The position numbers and the translations under genes are program-made. Positions 35,367-46,139 of a stretch of 64,000 nt of DNA are shown here, in pieces; position 1 is the first letter of the stretch; the number at the start of each line of letters is the position of its first letter. The DNA comes from Thelephora terrestris (taxonomy: Eukaryota; Basidiomycota; Agaricomycetes; Thelephorales; Thelephoraceae): positions 1,488,001 to 1,552,000 of the forward strand of contig WIUZ02000001.1 in NCBI GenBank assembly GCA_015956445.1, written 5' to 3'. The notes under the pieces are model-generated. The model searched no databases, was not told the DNA's origin, and saw only the letters and a list, made by a program, of their open reading frames with translations.

Positions 35367-36893
35367 CTACGCGTAGTCAGGGCGAACTAGGCCCTTGGGT
35401 CCGAACCATTGGCCTTGTAACATATAATTCCAGTAAACGAACGGGAAAACATCCTTCTTGAGGTGGTAGTACTCCCTAGTAACAATGTCAGCGGCAAGTA
35501 CGAGAGGACGAGTGAAGGCATGTACCTTCGAGGCTTCGCTTGGTCTCCGAGGTACTTGGCAAAAGTCTCTTTAGGTTCGAGTCCATACTTGAACTCGGCA
35601 AGTATTAATTCCCCGTGTCCGGTGAGTAGCTGGGGATTTCCATTGAGGTTCCAAAAACTGTCGAAACAAAGGCGCGGACGCTTACAGGACAACTCGTGTA
35701 GCCATCATAACCCGCTTTTCCGATGGAACCGACATCTACCACCCGGAAGAGGTTCTCCGCCAGGACAGGAGCCTGAGCGGTAATGGCTGCGGCGGTCTTG
35801 CTTGTGGGGAGACTCGAGGAATCACCCAAAGACCAAACGTTTCCGTACTCGACGTGTCTCAGAGTGTTTTTGTCCACGTTCACCCATCCGGCCTGATCTG
35901 CGATCGGTGAACCTTTAATCACATCCAGCGGACCCATCGGTGGCACGGCATGCAACAGGGTGTACTCCTTCACGACGGTCGACCCATCACCCTTCTTGAA
36001 CGTAGCCTTCTTCGCCGCAGAGTCAACCGAGATGAGGTTGTGTCCGAAACCTGCCTCGATTCCCCTCTTAACCCTCAGCTCGTCCAAGGCCTTTGAATAC
36101 TTGGGAACTGCGAACATGGTTGGCATACCGGTATAGAACTCGGTTCTGATGTTCGATCCGGACTTGAGGATATTCTCCCACGTAGACCACGCCATCCACA
36201 TCACTTTTTGCGGGGCACCTGCGCACTTGATTATGCCTGCTGGTTGTGTGAAGATGGCTTTGCCACTCCGAAGTGCTTGAACATCTGACCAGACTTTGTC
36301 CGCCGTGTCGTACGAGTAGACGGATGAAACGCCGGAGTTCGGGTCGGCAAGAGCCTTGGTGAGACCTTGAACAGCGTTCCAATTGATCTGAAGCCCTGCA
36401 GCCACCACGAGGTTGTCGTAAGAAATCTTTCGACCGGCGAGGGTTGTGATCGTTGAGTCCTTGGGTTCGAACGACTTGACACTGTCCGCGATGTAGGATA
36501 GGTGAGAGGGAATCAAAGATGACATGGGTCGGCGGGTTTTAGCTTTGCTCGTCAATCCGGAAGCGACGAGGGTCCATCCAGGTTGGTAGTAGTGGTGCTC
36601 GGCGGGGTCGATGATAGCGATGTCACCTGCGTTGAGGGCTTTCCCGGCGGCCTTGAACCGGTTATAAATCTGATTAGCGGCCACAAGACCGCCAGTGCCT
36701 ATTAGTGGAAGAAGGGCCTCGTCAGAATGGGATCTGACGAATTTCAGATTGCGGAGACGGGCGCACCAGCCCCGACAACTACAACTTTGTAATTGTGTTT
36801 ATCTCCCGAGATTGTGGCATAGCCAGCGTTTCTGAACGAAACGGAATTCGCCGTGTAGATCGCACGACTGGCGATTGACCGGATGGGCAACAT
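35367..36893 (-). CDS. HMT2: Sulfide:quinone oxidoreductase, mitochondrial
   Basis: FAD enzyme of the inner mitochondrial membrane that oxidises sulfide and passes electrons to ubiquinone. Exon 1 (from 36893) is a basic presequence, MLPIRSIASRAIYTANS, followed by YKVVVVGAG spliced to TGGLVAANQIYNRF, the FAD-binding glycine motif. The long exon carries HYYQPGWTLVASGL, the catalytic Cys segment GIIKCAGAPQKVMWMAW, the second Cys near GYDGYTSCPV, and VWSLGDSSSLPTSKTAAAI, the second FAD contact. The last exon has ILAEFKYGLEPKETF, then FPFVYWNYMLQGQW and VRPDYA, stopping at 35367. The catalytic cysteines and length fit the eukaryotic SQR/Hmt2 type. It is convergent with xylitol dehydrogenase, 164 nt apart. 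Confidence 0.93.
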
Positions 36894-37250
36894 GAGGGAG
36901 GTTAGGAAACGAGGCGGTTAGATTTTTTTCTTTCGGGAGCAGTGCATGAGCATGATTCGATCAGGATGATGCGATATTTGATCATGATCATGTTTGGAGG
37001 GTACTAGGTGTATGCATCCACACTGATGTTCACTCTCCAATGCATCTTGACTCTTGAGTGGGTACTTGATCGGCTTGCCGGAGTTGTGAGAGTCGTTATT
37101 CAAGGGTATGGAATGGCGGTCGGATCTCCGTGTTCCAACTCATCAGATTTCATAAAATACCAAGTACTTATATAGCACGACCCACCGCCTTGCTCTGACA
37201 GACAAGGACCGGCTCCTTCGCCTTTTCCCCCGTATCGCTTTATTTGAACG
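36894..37250. promoter_or_regulatory. Divergent intergenic region, SQR / orphan
   Basis: 357 nt between divergent starts. A run of related ATCATGATCATG-type palindromes lies around 36948-36992 (TGATCATGATCATG at about 36977-36990). No ORF is supported. Confidence 0.45.
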
Positions 37251-38270
37251 ATGCTGTTGACCAGCCGACCAGCCCGCTCGCCCCTCACTCATTTGGAACG
37301 AGTCAAGTTCACGCCCAGTTATGACCCCAACCTATCTATTTGTTCAAGATCGCCGGTCAACATCGTCAATTTCCACCTACCTCCGTCGGATGCGGATTCA
37401 CCCGTCCCATCTACGCCGAAAACGATACCATCGCAGCCAAAAAACCCGTACGACCTCTATGGGCCCATGGGCACCGGTCCTCTTCGAGCTGTTACCAACG
37501 CTCCGAAGCAGCCTCCAGCGGAGCTTGGGCGCCGATTGACTGTGGCAAACCTTGGCATGCCTGGAGGCAAACTGGTCGGTTTCCCCCGTACGCTCCAACA
37601 GAAGCTTGCAGTTCCAAAACGGGTCAGGTTCCACGGTACAGAGATCATCATTCCACCCATACGAGACTCGCCCATCTCTCCCACCACGCCAGCGATGAAC
37701 AACCCGTTAGACATCCCTGAACAAGCCAGTCTACCACTCATCTTGATAGTCTCCTGTGAAAACGCGGGACCAACCTCTTCTGAGCATACCAGTGTTCCTC
37801 CCGCCCTCGATCGCGAAACATCCGAACCGGAAGAATTCCCAGATAGCCCTTCCGTGTACTCACCGACCCCCCCAAATTCTTCAGTCATATCCACATCAAA
37901 TTCCTCGGAAAGGCTACCACCTCAGTTAGACTCGTCGTTCACCGACATCGGGCACAATCACTCCGCCGGGCGTTCCTCAGACGAGGACTCTTCCAACGGG
38001 CAACCCACCAATGAGCGGCCTCGAACGAAAGTTGAATCGACGTCAACACCCGAAGATGTTTCGTATGGTGAGCCTTATCGTTTAATATGTTAGCTTGTAC
38101 GTGACTGACGATGTTGCATCGCAGCTGTGGCGAACGAACAGGCGTCCAAGAGTCAACGCGGCAATTATGCAGAGTTACTGCCTCAGTGGGGCCATGTTTC
38201 CATTGCACGGTTCGCATCGAGTGTGGCAAAAGTGTGGAAGAAAAGGGCCTACACCACTGCAGCCACTTAA
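37251..38270 (+). CDS. Orphan protein, largely disordered
   Basis: Two exons: a long one from 37251, then an intron starting GTGAGCC at about 38067, and a second exon joined at SYAVANEQASKSQRG, ending at 38270. The first about 270 residues are rich in Pro, Ser and Thr and include a positively charged island KLAVPKRVRFHGTEIIIPP near residue 120, the only part that looks folded or conserved. An acidic Ser-rich stretch (SAGRSSDEDSSNGQ) follows. The last exon is different in character (YAELLPQWGHVSIARFASSV, KVWKKRAYTTAAT), with an amphipathic helix. I do not recognise a family. The KRVRFHG island resembles PP1-binding (K/R-V-x-F) sites, which is only a pattern match. Confidence 0.65.
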
Positions 38271-39078
38271 GTCAGTTTTGTTTTAGTGACCAGACTGTAA
38301 AGAGAGCGCTGGGCAAAGCTGAGGACTCAGACCGATCTGTTGAACACGACGGCTTTTGTAAACCTCACAAGTGACAAGGGCGGATGATGGCCTGGCGACG
38401 ATAAATATAAGTATTCGATTAGAAGCCAAAAATGCAGTTTCTTTGAGAAGGAAGCATGAATGCCGTTGTTCTAAAACCCACCGGGACTATGTTCCGTGTG
38501 AGTGTTCGCTGCGAGTACGTAGGCGCTCTCGTTCTGTTTCGTGACAGATCATGACGGCAAGGGTAGATGAACTGGATGTACCATGATGTTTCCCCGAGTC
38601 GACCGGATGAGCATTGCGACGAAATATGATCTGTAACCAGGATACCGCCATCTTGTCCAGTTGGGAGGAGACCAGAAGAAAGCGATCACCAGGATCGTGT
38701 CAACCCGCACTTCTTCTCCTCGATCATCATCGTCATGGGGAACAAGGCCGTCACATAAAATCCTGCCCTCTCTCGCTTCATGCAGCCTCAGTTCTCCCTC
38801 ACCTTCGTCTTCTTTCTCCTCCCCTTTTCGGTTTTTTTTTTGAGTCGAATTGATCTTCGACCTCCACCTTCCTTCTATTTTCACTCCCTGGGTCAGTCTA
38901 TCTAATCTCACCTTCTGCAATCCGCTCTGAATGCCAATACATTTTGCAGATCACCCTCTTCGACAGAGTCCGTTGCAAGAGACCCCTCTGAGAGGAAAAT
39001 CCTATTCACTTGTTTGTTCGACACACATCTCTCTTGACAGCCACAGTCTTTCGTTCTTCATTCTTTCAAATCGTGAAG
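38271..39078. promoter_or_regulatory. Upstream region of the cupredoxin gene
   Basis: 808 nt. The half near the gene is pyrimidine-rich (about 38760-38840, and again 38880-39075), a mark of strongly transcribed fungal genes. An ATG at 38931 opens a frame that stays open through the first intron into cupredoxin exon 2 (see findings). No separate gene is supported. Confidence 0.5.
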
Positions 39079-40466
39079 ATGGTCCATTTCTCCACCGTCC
39101 TGAGCCTTTTTGCTCTTTACCTGTCCACGGCCGTCGCAGTGCCGCTTCCTGGGAATTCCCCAAGCGGCATGCCCAATGGCAACAAGATGTGAGTACGCTT
39201 CGACATGGTTATCACCTCTCCATTCTGATCGAATGTCACAGGAACGGCGATCAGATGTCCCCGTCGAGCACTTGGAGTACTCCTGCCCCTTCCCCTACCT
39301 ATGGTGGTGATAACATGAACAATGGCGGCGGTAACAGCATGAGCTATGGCGGTAACAACATGGGCTACGGCGGTAACAACATGGGCTACGGCGGTAACAG
39401 CATGAACTACGGCGGTAACGGCATGAGCTACGGCGGTAACAGCATGAGTTATGGCGGTGGCAACATGAACTACGGCAGCAACACCGATTCCTACCCCCCC
39501 GCCAGCTCTCCGCCTCCATACGGCTCCCCTACCTACGGTTCTGGAAGCAACAACTGGGGAAGTAACAGCAATCCCTACGACGACTGTGTCCAGCAATGCC
39601 AGGCTCAGTACCCCTCCTCGATGTCCCCCAACAATAGCCCTCCCTCACCGACTAGCCAGACTCACGTCGTCTATGTTGCTCCTACTCAGGGCGTCCTTCG
39701 TTACGTCCCCTTCGCTATCAATGCTTCCGTCGGTGATACCGTCAAGTTCATCTGGGGTGCCAACAACCACACTGTTACCAAGGGCTCTGAGCTCACTCCT
39801 TGCAACGCCACCTCCGACTCCCCCTTTGCTTCGGGACTGCAGCTAAAGGACTTCGTCTTCGAACAGGTCGTCAACGACACCAACCCTACCTTCTTCTACT
39901 GCGCCGTTCCCACCCACTGTACCAAGGGCATGTTCGGTATCATCAACCCCCCCAACGCTCTCGGTAGCCCCACCTCCGTTGGTTCTATGATGCAGTCACT
40001 GGTTGCTGCTAACCCCGATCTTGGCAAGATGCGCGCCTTCACCGACAATGCCACCATGAACTCCACCGACGCTTTCTCGTGGGGAACCAACTTGGACATG
40101 TCCAGTATCCCTCAGTGGGCCCAGCAGAGCTTCGTGGAGAACGTTCTCTACACTCGTCTGTTCGTAGCCGCCAACTCCGATGCGTTCCAAAACGGAAGTA
40201 TCAATCTCGGTGGAAACCCTCCGGTCGTCCCCCAGGATATCACCCAGGTGGCTTTGGGCAACTCCACCGGCTCGCCCAACTACGGTTACGGTTCTAACCC
40301 CGCCAGCCCATCTAGCATGACAATCACCAGCACCGTTGTTCCTACCCCGACTTCTGCTGGTTCCAATACTTCTTCCAACCTCTCCGGCAATGGCGCCACC
40401 TCCGTTGCCAGGTCTAGCGTACCTGTAGTCATCGCCGTCCTTGCCGCTGGATTCTTCCTCCTGTAA
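39079..40466 (+). CDS. Secreted GPI-anchored cupredoxin with Met/Gly heptad repeats
   Basis: Two exons: 39079-39188, a 53-nt intron, then 39242-40466, for 444 residues. A signal peptide (MVHFSTVLSLFALYLSTAVA) precedes a repeat region of about nine units of the form YGGNxMx (residues about 55-115). A Ser/Pro linker follows, then a plastocyanin-like domain starting HVVYVAPTQGVLRYVPFAI. Type 1 copper ligands are visible: His in WGANNHTV and Cys, His, Met in FFYCAVPTHCTKGM. An alpha-helical fungal extension follows (QWAQQSFVENVLYTRLFVA). The Ser/Thr-rich tail ends in a hydrophobic GPI signal (PVVIAVLAAGFFLL). Several NxS/T sites are present. Codon use is strongly C-ending, so expression is probably high. 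Electron transfer partner and function are unknown for such fungal proteins. Confidence 0.9.
39302..39485 (+). repeat. 21-bp coding tandem repeat (YGGNxMx heptads)
   Basis: About nine in-frame units of 21 bp, each near TACGGCGGTAACAACATGGG with variation at the last codons. Two adjacent units are almost identical. Translation gives a Met and two or more Gly every seven residues, plus Asn and Tyr. Confidence 0.9.
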
Positions 40467-40904
40467 ACGCAGATACAAGACCTTTCTTTATCACGCTTTG
40501 AATACCCGCTTAAATGCTGTGAAGCACTGTCATACTTTTTGCGTTCTATTCCGTTTGTGTCGGACTACCTTTTCCCAGTGAACATTTTTCTCTTTCCTCG
40601 CCATTGCTTATTCGCTTTTGCTGGCTCTGTGATCCTTTTTTTTCGTTCTATCCTTATACTACTTCGACAATATTTCTCTCAAGGGGAACATCTTGTAGAT
40701 TTTCTTTTTTCCTGAAGTCTACGAGCTGCGTTTGAAGTCCGAGGGACGGTGATGTCCTCGGCACTTTTCGTTGTCTGTTTAGCTGCCCTTATCAGGGCTC
40801 AATGGAAAGTGCTAGACAAACTCAAATTGCTCTGTGAGATCAGCAAGCTTTTCACGGGGTCCCGGAGCTGCCCATGCTCATTGGACCAACATCCGTTGGA
40901 ATCT
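40467..40904. other. 3' flanks of cupredoxin and NEPRO-like genes
   Basis: T-rich 3' untranslated sequence of the cupredoxin gene, then the tail of the convergent NEPRO-like gene. No ORF is supported. Confidence 0.5.
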
Positions 40905-42012
40905 TCAAAAGCCGAAGATCTTATCGATCTCGTCCATGCGACGTTTCTTCGGTTTCTTTCCGACGGGGCGCGTCTTGTTTTCATCTTTTGGGGGTAATAC
41001 TGTTGGCAACACGATTAAATCGATACTTGTCATACACAGGCAACGGGCGTACTCGGCGGTGGGGCAAATACGACGGGCGCCCTTGATGGGGGAGGATCCG
41101 CATCCGTCTCGACCGTTTCCATAGCAGAGTCAGTATCAACCAGCCGTGTTGACGGGGTTACAGTAGAGGTAGCAAGGCACGGGTCAGGAGACGGCGGCAC
41201 TGACTTTTCACGAAAACGATGAGGTTATGGTGAACAACAAAGAAAACGCCTGCTTACTGCATTACATTGCAGGGGCCGCGTTAGGGCTTTGCTGCAGACC
41301 TGCATGTTTTCGGCTATCCTCTGTACTTGCCAGTTCAATCTCGCAGAAACAGCACACAAGGTGATCAGTAACGGGGCAAAAGCGGCGGATTGCAAACAGA
41401 GGAGGAAGTGCCTGGAGACGGATGAGATGTTTTTGCGAGACAGGGACGGATAGTTCTCCCTACTCAAATGCTCTCGTTAGGCGTTTCGAAGTCTGAACTC
41501 GATGTTTTTTATCAGAAAGGGTTCGAGTTGGAGAGAAGAAGAATGTTCACCTCGCTGCACAAGGTACAGGAAATCTGTAAATGCTTGATAACACTTGCCA
41601 GCGACTTGGCATCTGGACAATGGGTCCATGAACCCTTTAAAGTTTTCGAACTTAATAAATTCGCGCTCAGATGAGTCCCGGAGATGTCTGCACGACTATC
41701 TCACTTCTGCTGGTCAAGAGGTCCCCAGAACCAGCGACGGGAGTCCTCCGCCAGCCCGTCTGGTTTATGATTGTCCAGTTTATGGCCAAACCTCCGCATC
41801 TCGGCCACCTTGCGCCAGAACAACGCACTCCGATGTTGATTCTTGTTCTTGTAAAACAGTCGATCAAGCAGTTCCAATTCCAGTCTGAACGATGAAAAGG
41901 TTTTCTGGAGTTCTCTACTCGCGGTCTTGAGTTCCTTCAAGACGCCATCGATGGTAGAGTGAATTTGAGAGCCCAACGCTGCACGCGGTGTGAACTTTAC
42001 TGATGGTGGCAT
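40905..42012 (-). CDS. NEPRO-type nucleolar protein, probable RNase MRP-associated subunit
   Basis: Exon 1 from 42012 reads SQIHSTIDGVLKELKTASRE and then LLDRLFYKNKNQHRSALFWR followed by KVAEMRRFGHKLD. This is the helical N-terminal domain with the YKNKNQHR motif shared by NEPRO and Rmp1-type RNase MRP proteins. Further exons (FIKFENFKGFMDPLSRCQVA, a helical AAFAPLLITLCAVSARL) lead to a basic C-terminus, GKKPKKRRMDEIDKIFGF, stopping at 40905. That ending is also typical of NEPRO homologues. From memory, human NEPRO has been reported as an RNase MRP-specific subunit. The exon joints between 41200 and 41700 are uncertain. The gene is divergent from APL2, 99 nt apart. Confidence 0.75.
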
Positions 42013-42111
42013 GAGACTTGGTTGCCGCGATCAGTGCTTATGCTACCGGTTCACCCACTGCTGGCTATCGTCATCGAGGTTTGGATTGCGGCCACAACGT
42101 AGGAGGGACTC
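42013..42111. promoter_or_regulatory. Shared divergent promoter, NEPRO-like / APL2
   Basis: 99 nt separates the two divergent start codons. Confidence 0.5.
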
Positions 42112-44897
42112 ATGTCGCAGGGTCAAGATGCTAAGCTCTTCCAACGGGGAAAGATTCAGGTGTGAAATACTGTTTTCAACGTTGTCATGCCTTTGCTGAT
42201 GCGGTCCCGCGATTGCGTAGGAGTTTCGAGCAGAATTGCTCGCGGCGGAGAGCAAGGACAAGAAGTTCACGAAAAGGAAGACAGTCTTGAAGAAGATTGT
42301 GGCAAATATCACCATGGGCAATGACAGTTGGTGCCATTCGTCCCCGTCCTTGCTTCCACCCAGGTGATATTCACAAACCACCGTTTTTGGCCAGTGTCAC
42401 CCCTATTCACGGACGTCGTACAATGCCTGGGTACTCCCCTACTCGAAATCAAGAAGAGTTGCGTTGCTTCAGTCTAGACATCTGTCATGCCCGAGCTGAC
42501 CCACCATCCGCCAACGTCCAGTGGTCTACCTGTTCCTTGTCAGTTATGGACGGTCGAAACCTGACCAGATTCACCTGGTCATTCCGAGTTTCTTGCAGGT
42601 ATGCCTCTCTCGGCTTATCTTGGTTATCCCGCTCACCGCCCTCGTAGGATTGCAATGATCGTAACCCTGTCATTCGTGCCTTGGCGATTCGAACCATGTC
42701 GTACATTCCGATCCCCGTGGTGACTGAAGCAATGACAGACCAACTACGCCACTGTCTCAAGGATAAAGATCCATACGTGCGCAAGACCGCCGCAATTTGC
42801 GTAGCCAAACTCTATGCCACCGACCCAAAAAAAGCAGAGAGAGGGGGGTTCGTGGAGATGCTTCGGGATCTGTTGGTAGACCCCAATCCGACAGTCGTGT
42901 CTAATGCTGTCGCAGCTTTGTCCGAAATCGGGGACAGGAATGACGGGGTCACCTTCAAACTGAACTTCCACGTCGCGAACAAACTATTGACAGCCCTCGG
43001 GGAAAGTTCGGAGTGCGTATTCCGTACCGCGTTACTAGACTCGTTGAAATCAAAGATTTCCCTGCAGATGGGGGCAAATTTATATTTTGGATTCGTTACT
43101 GAGGTTTGTTCCGGATGACACGAAGGACGCAGAAATGCTTGCCGAACGGATCATCATCCAAATGCAACATGCGAACTCTGCAGTCGTTCTCACCACGATC
43201 AAGATACTGTTGTATCTAATGAATTACATGGATAATCGGAAGCTCGTCGACCATATTTGCAAGAAAATGGGCCCCCCTCTAGGTCAGTCTCCTCCATGAA
43301 AACCAACCGAACGCCTCACGATCTTTTCTTTGCAGTCACGATCCTGTCTTCTGGTCCGGAAGTTCAATACGTGGCGCTGAGGAACATTCTCCTGATCATC
43401 CAACGGCGCCCTACCGTACTCAGAAATGATGTCAAGGTTTTCTTCTGCAAGTACAACGATCCGATATACCTCAAGCTCGCAAAATTGGAGATCATGTACC
43501 GACTCGCCAGGGAAGAAAATGCCAGAGAGGTTCTTGCAGAGCTCGAGGAGTAGGCTTATCTCCCCCTAGTTCCTGACCTACCCTAACTCGGATGGGCAGA
43601 TATGCTTCCGAAGTCGACATTGATTTCGTGCGAAAGGCAGTCAGGTCCATTGGCCGCCTTGCGATCAAAGTCAAACCGGCCGCCGATAGCTGCATTCAAT
43701 CGCTTCTGAAGCTGATTGAGACGAAAGTCACGTATGTAGTCCAGGAGGCGATCATTGTCACCAAGGACATTTTCCGACGATACCCAGGTCAGTACGAGGG
43801 GATCATCCCAACGCTTTGCGAAAACCTGGATCTGCTCGATGAGCCGGAAGCGAAGGCGGCCATGATTTGGATTATTGGTCAATTCGCCAATAGGATCGAC
43901 AATGCTGATGAACTCATGGACGACCTGGTTTACTCGTTCCTGGAAGAATCTACCGAGGTGCTCGCCATAACGTTTACCAACCTAACGGTTTGCTGAACCG
44001 CTCGCAGGTCCAACTAGCCCTTCTGACCGCCTCGGTCAAGTTATTCATCTACAAATCATCCTCGGAGACTGCAAAACAGCTGGTACATAAAGTCCTCAAA
44101 TGGACGACGGAGGAGATCGATAATCCTGATCTGCGGGATAGAGGATTCATGTACTGGCGGCTGCTGGCGATAAACCCCGCTGTCGCGGGTGAAATTGTCC
44201 TCGTGGAGAAACCAGCGATTACTACTGACTCTGATCGTATGGATCGCGGTGCTCTTGACCAACTTCTGCTCCACACCGGAACACTTGGGAGCATCTACCA
44301 CAAGAACCCAGAGGTAATGTGTCTTGATTTGTCAGACGTCTGTTAAAATCCTGAGCGCCTCCTTCCACGTAGACTTTTATCCGTGGAGCGGCTGGACGCC
44401 AGCTTATTGACACCCCAGCCCTTAACCAAACCTCTCGTCAAATGTTGGTCATTGTCACTCACCCGAATGCTCCCAGAGCACCTGTCAAAGTCTCTGGACC
44501 GGGGCCTTTGGAACCACATCGGGAGAAACAAGCACCGGTGCGGTCAGATACAATGGTTGAGACCGGAAACCTTCTAGGGGAGGGTAACGAACCGAATGTA
44601 ATCGAGGATGAAGAAGAGGAAGGGGAAGAAGAAGAGGCCCTTAGCCCTCATGTCAAGCTCGAGCAGGTTTCGCAGGACCCGTACGCGGATCTAGACGGCG
44701 TATTCGGCAGCCACGGAGACCAAGTAGACGAACCGCAATCGGCAGTGTCACAAGCATCCATCGAGGATGAATTGGAGCGGGCGCAACGACAACGGCAACA
44801 GACATCGACCGGATCGGAACCTGCAAAGCCGAAAAGGAACGGGACGTTCCGGCAGAGCATTGCTGCCTTCAATCAGATATCCCAGCTAGGATTATGA
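42112..44897 (+). CDS. APL2: AP-1 clathrin adaptor, beta subunit
   Basis: Large trunk subunit of the AP-1 adaptor at the trans-Golgi and endosomes. Exon 1 (from 42112) encodes [16 protein letters not shown], then [20 protein letters not shown] with [15 protein letters not shown]. An unusual donor GTTGGT restores [20 protein letters not shown]. The HEAT-repeat trunk continues with [57 protein letters not shown], and [18 protein letters not shown]. The end is an acidic hinge ([11 protein letters not shown]) and a short tail ending SQLGL at 44897. There is no C-terminal appendage domain, as in many fungal AP-1 beta chains. The choice of AP-1 over AP-2 rests on the N-terminus and the missing ear. 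Confidence 0.92.
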
Positions 44898-44990
44898 AGA
44901 GCCATTTATATGGACGAGTGGATATGTGTTGAGGATGTACGTGTATTTAGCGTATGACATGTGTTTCGTGAGCCCTTCCGCTGGGAATTG

Positions 44991-46024
44991 TCAACCTATG
45001 AGGGTTTCAACGATGCCTCTCTTCGGCCTTAATGAATTATAATGCTGTGCCTCCCCGTGAGCACCAAAGTTATAAAGAAGAGGAAATGGTTACCTCTCCA
45101 AGGCCGTACATTCGGCGGTGGTAACTGATCCTGACTGCTTTTTTACTTGCATCGAAACCGCCGTCCTGATCTGAAGCACCCGTTGGATTGTGAACAACCA
45201 CGGGTGGGGTACCGCTTTGGATCACATGTATGGGGATGTTGTAAACCCGTGAGAGCGCCAGGATCTCGGGCTCCCCACCCCACACCCCGGTATCACGTAT
45301 GGCGGTGCAATAAGTTTCGAACTGTTGAGGGGTCACGAACCCAGCATCTGTGGCACCAACCCCGTCCTCGCCATCTATTGAAGGTAAGAAAGGAAGGAAG
45401 TCGTCTGGGTGGGTATAGATGTAATTTGCCGCGGCTGCGCGTGTAACGGTATAGTTTGCTTGTTCTCTGGGGAGTATCCCCAGAATAGCGAGTTGGTCTG
45501 CGATGGCGGCGAACAGACAATGGCCGTCTGGGTTTACCTGGAGGGATGACTGTCAGATCAGCGAGCCACACGGGGAAACTTGCGCAGACGTTGTACAATT
45601 CGAGACCTAGAAGTTTGGATGTTCTGCTGATGTCTTCTTCCTCTTCCTTGATCTCCCTTTCTATCCGGGCGTCCGCCTGAGGATTGTCTGAAGGGGAGCG
45701 TTGAACGATCTCTGCGACTTTCCGTGCCTAGACGATGGTGTGTAGCCTGGCTTTCGGAAATCGAGGGAGCACGCAAACCTGTCTCTCCAGAAACCTTGTT
45801 TTGCTACCTTTCTTCCGCTCCTGAGATTCCTTGTTTTCCTGAATTTGTGAGGTTTGGATATCGTTGATGACCTCGGCGGATGTATCCTGAACGGTCTTAT
45901 CGCTGGAATCGAGCTGAGCAAAAAGATCGTCGAGCAATTCGTCGTCCTCCGCCGCGGGGGCGGGGGGCGGGGTGGTTGAAGAGAGAGACAAGATGTCTTT
46001 CACCTTCTTTCGCTTGCCACCCAT
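44991..46024 (-). CDS. OTU2: OTU-family deubiquitinase (OTU2/OTUD6 type)
   Basis: Cysteine protease removing ubiquitin, linked in yeast and animals to ribosomal ubiquitin marks. From 46024 the protein begins with a basic start (MGGKRKKVKDIL), an acidic segment (DDELLDDLFAQLDSS) and a charged helical arm. The OTU fold has DGHCLFAAIADQLAILG with the catalytic Asp and Cys, then YIYTHPDDFLPFL and GVWGGEPEILALSRVYNIPI. At 45.1 kb the reading frame SYHRRMYGLGE would run into a wrong tail. A GTAACC donor and CAG acceptor instead join it to HYNSLRPKRG, giving the conserved catalytic His-Tyr-Asn-Ser. The stop is at 44991. It is convergent with APL2 (93 nt) and divergent from the armadillo gene. Confidence 0.9.
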
Positions 46025-46139
46025 GGTCGATGAAATTCAGGACGTTGAGGTCATCTAATCACGTGCGGGGAAGGAAGAAGATTGGCAGGGCCTGATCTAG
46101 ATGCAAGTTTGATCCCACACCGCTACTGATAGCTTGGCC
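46025..46139. promoter_or_regulatory. Shared divergent promoter, OTU2 / armadillo gene
   Basis: 115 nt between divergent start codons. ATCACGTGCGGGG near 46057 includes a CACGTG E-box-like core. Confidence 0.45.

Noticed and set aside
39117-39596. Long minus-strand ORF with Ala/Val/His and Cys/Tyr/Arg repeat frames opposite the cupredoxin repeats
   Set aside because: Antisense shadow of the 21-bp repeat. The plus strand has signal peptide, splice sites and copper ligands.
44991-46024. OTU protein as a catalytically dead enzyme
   Set aside because: The apparent loss of the catalytic His disappears once the last intron is spliced, so the active site is intact.
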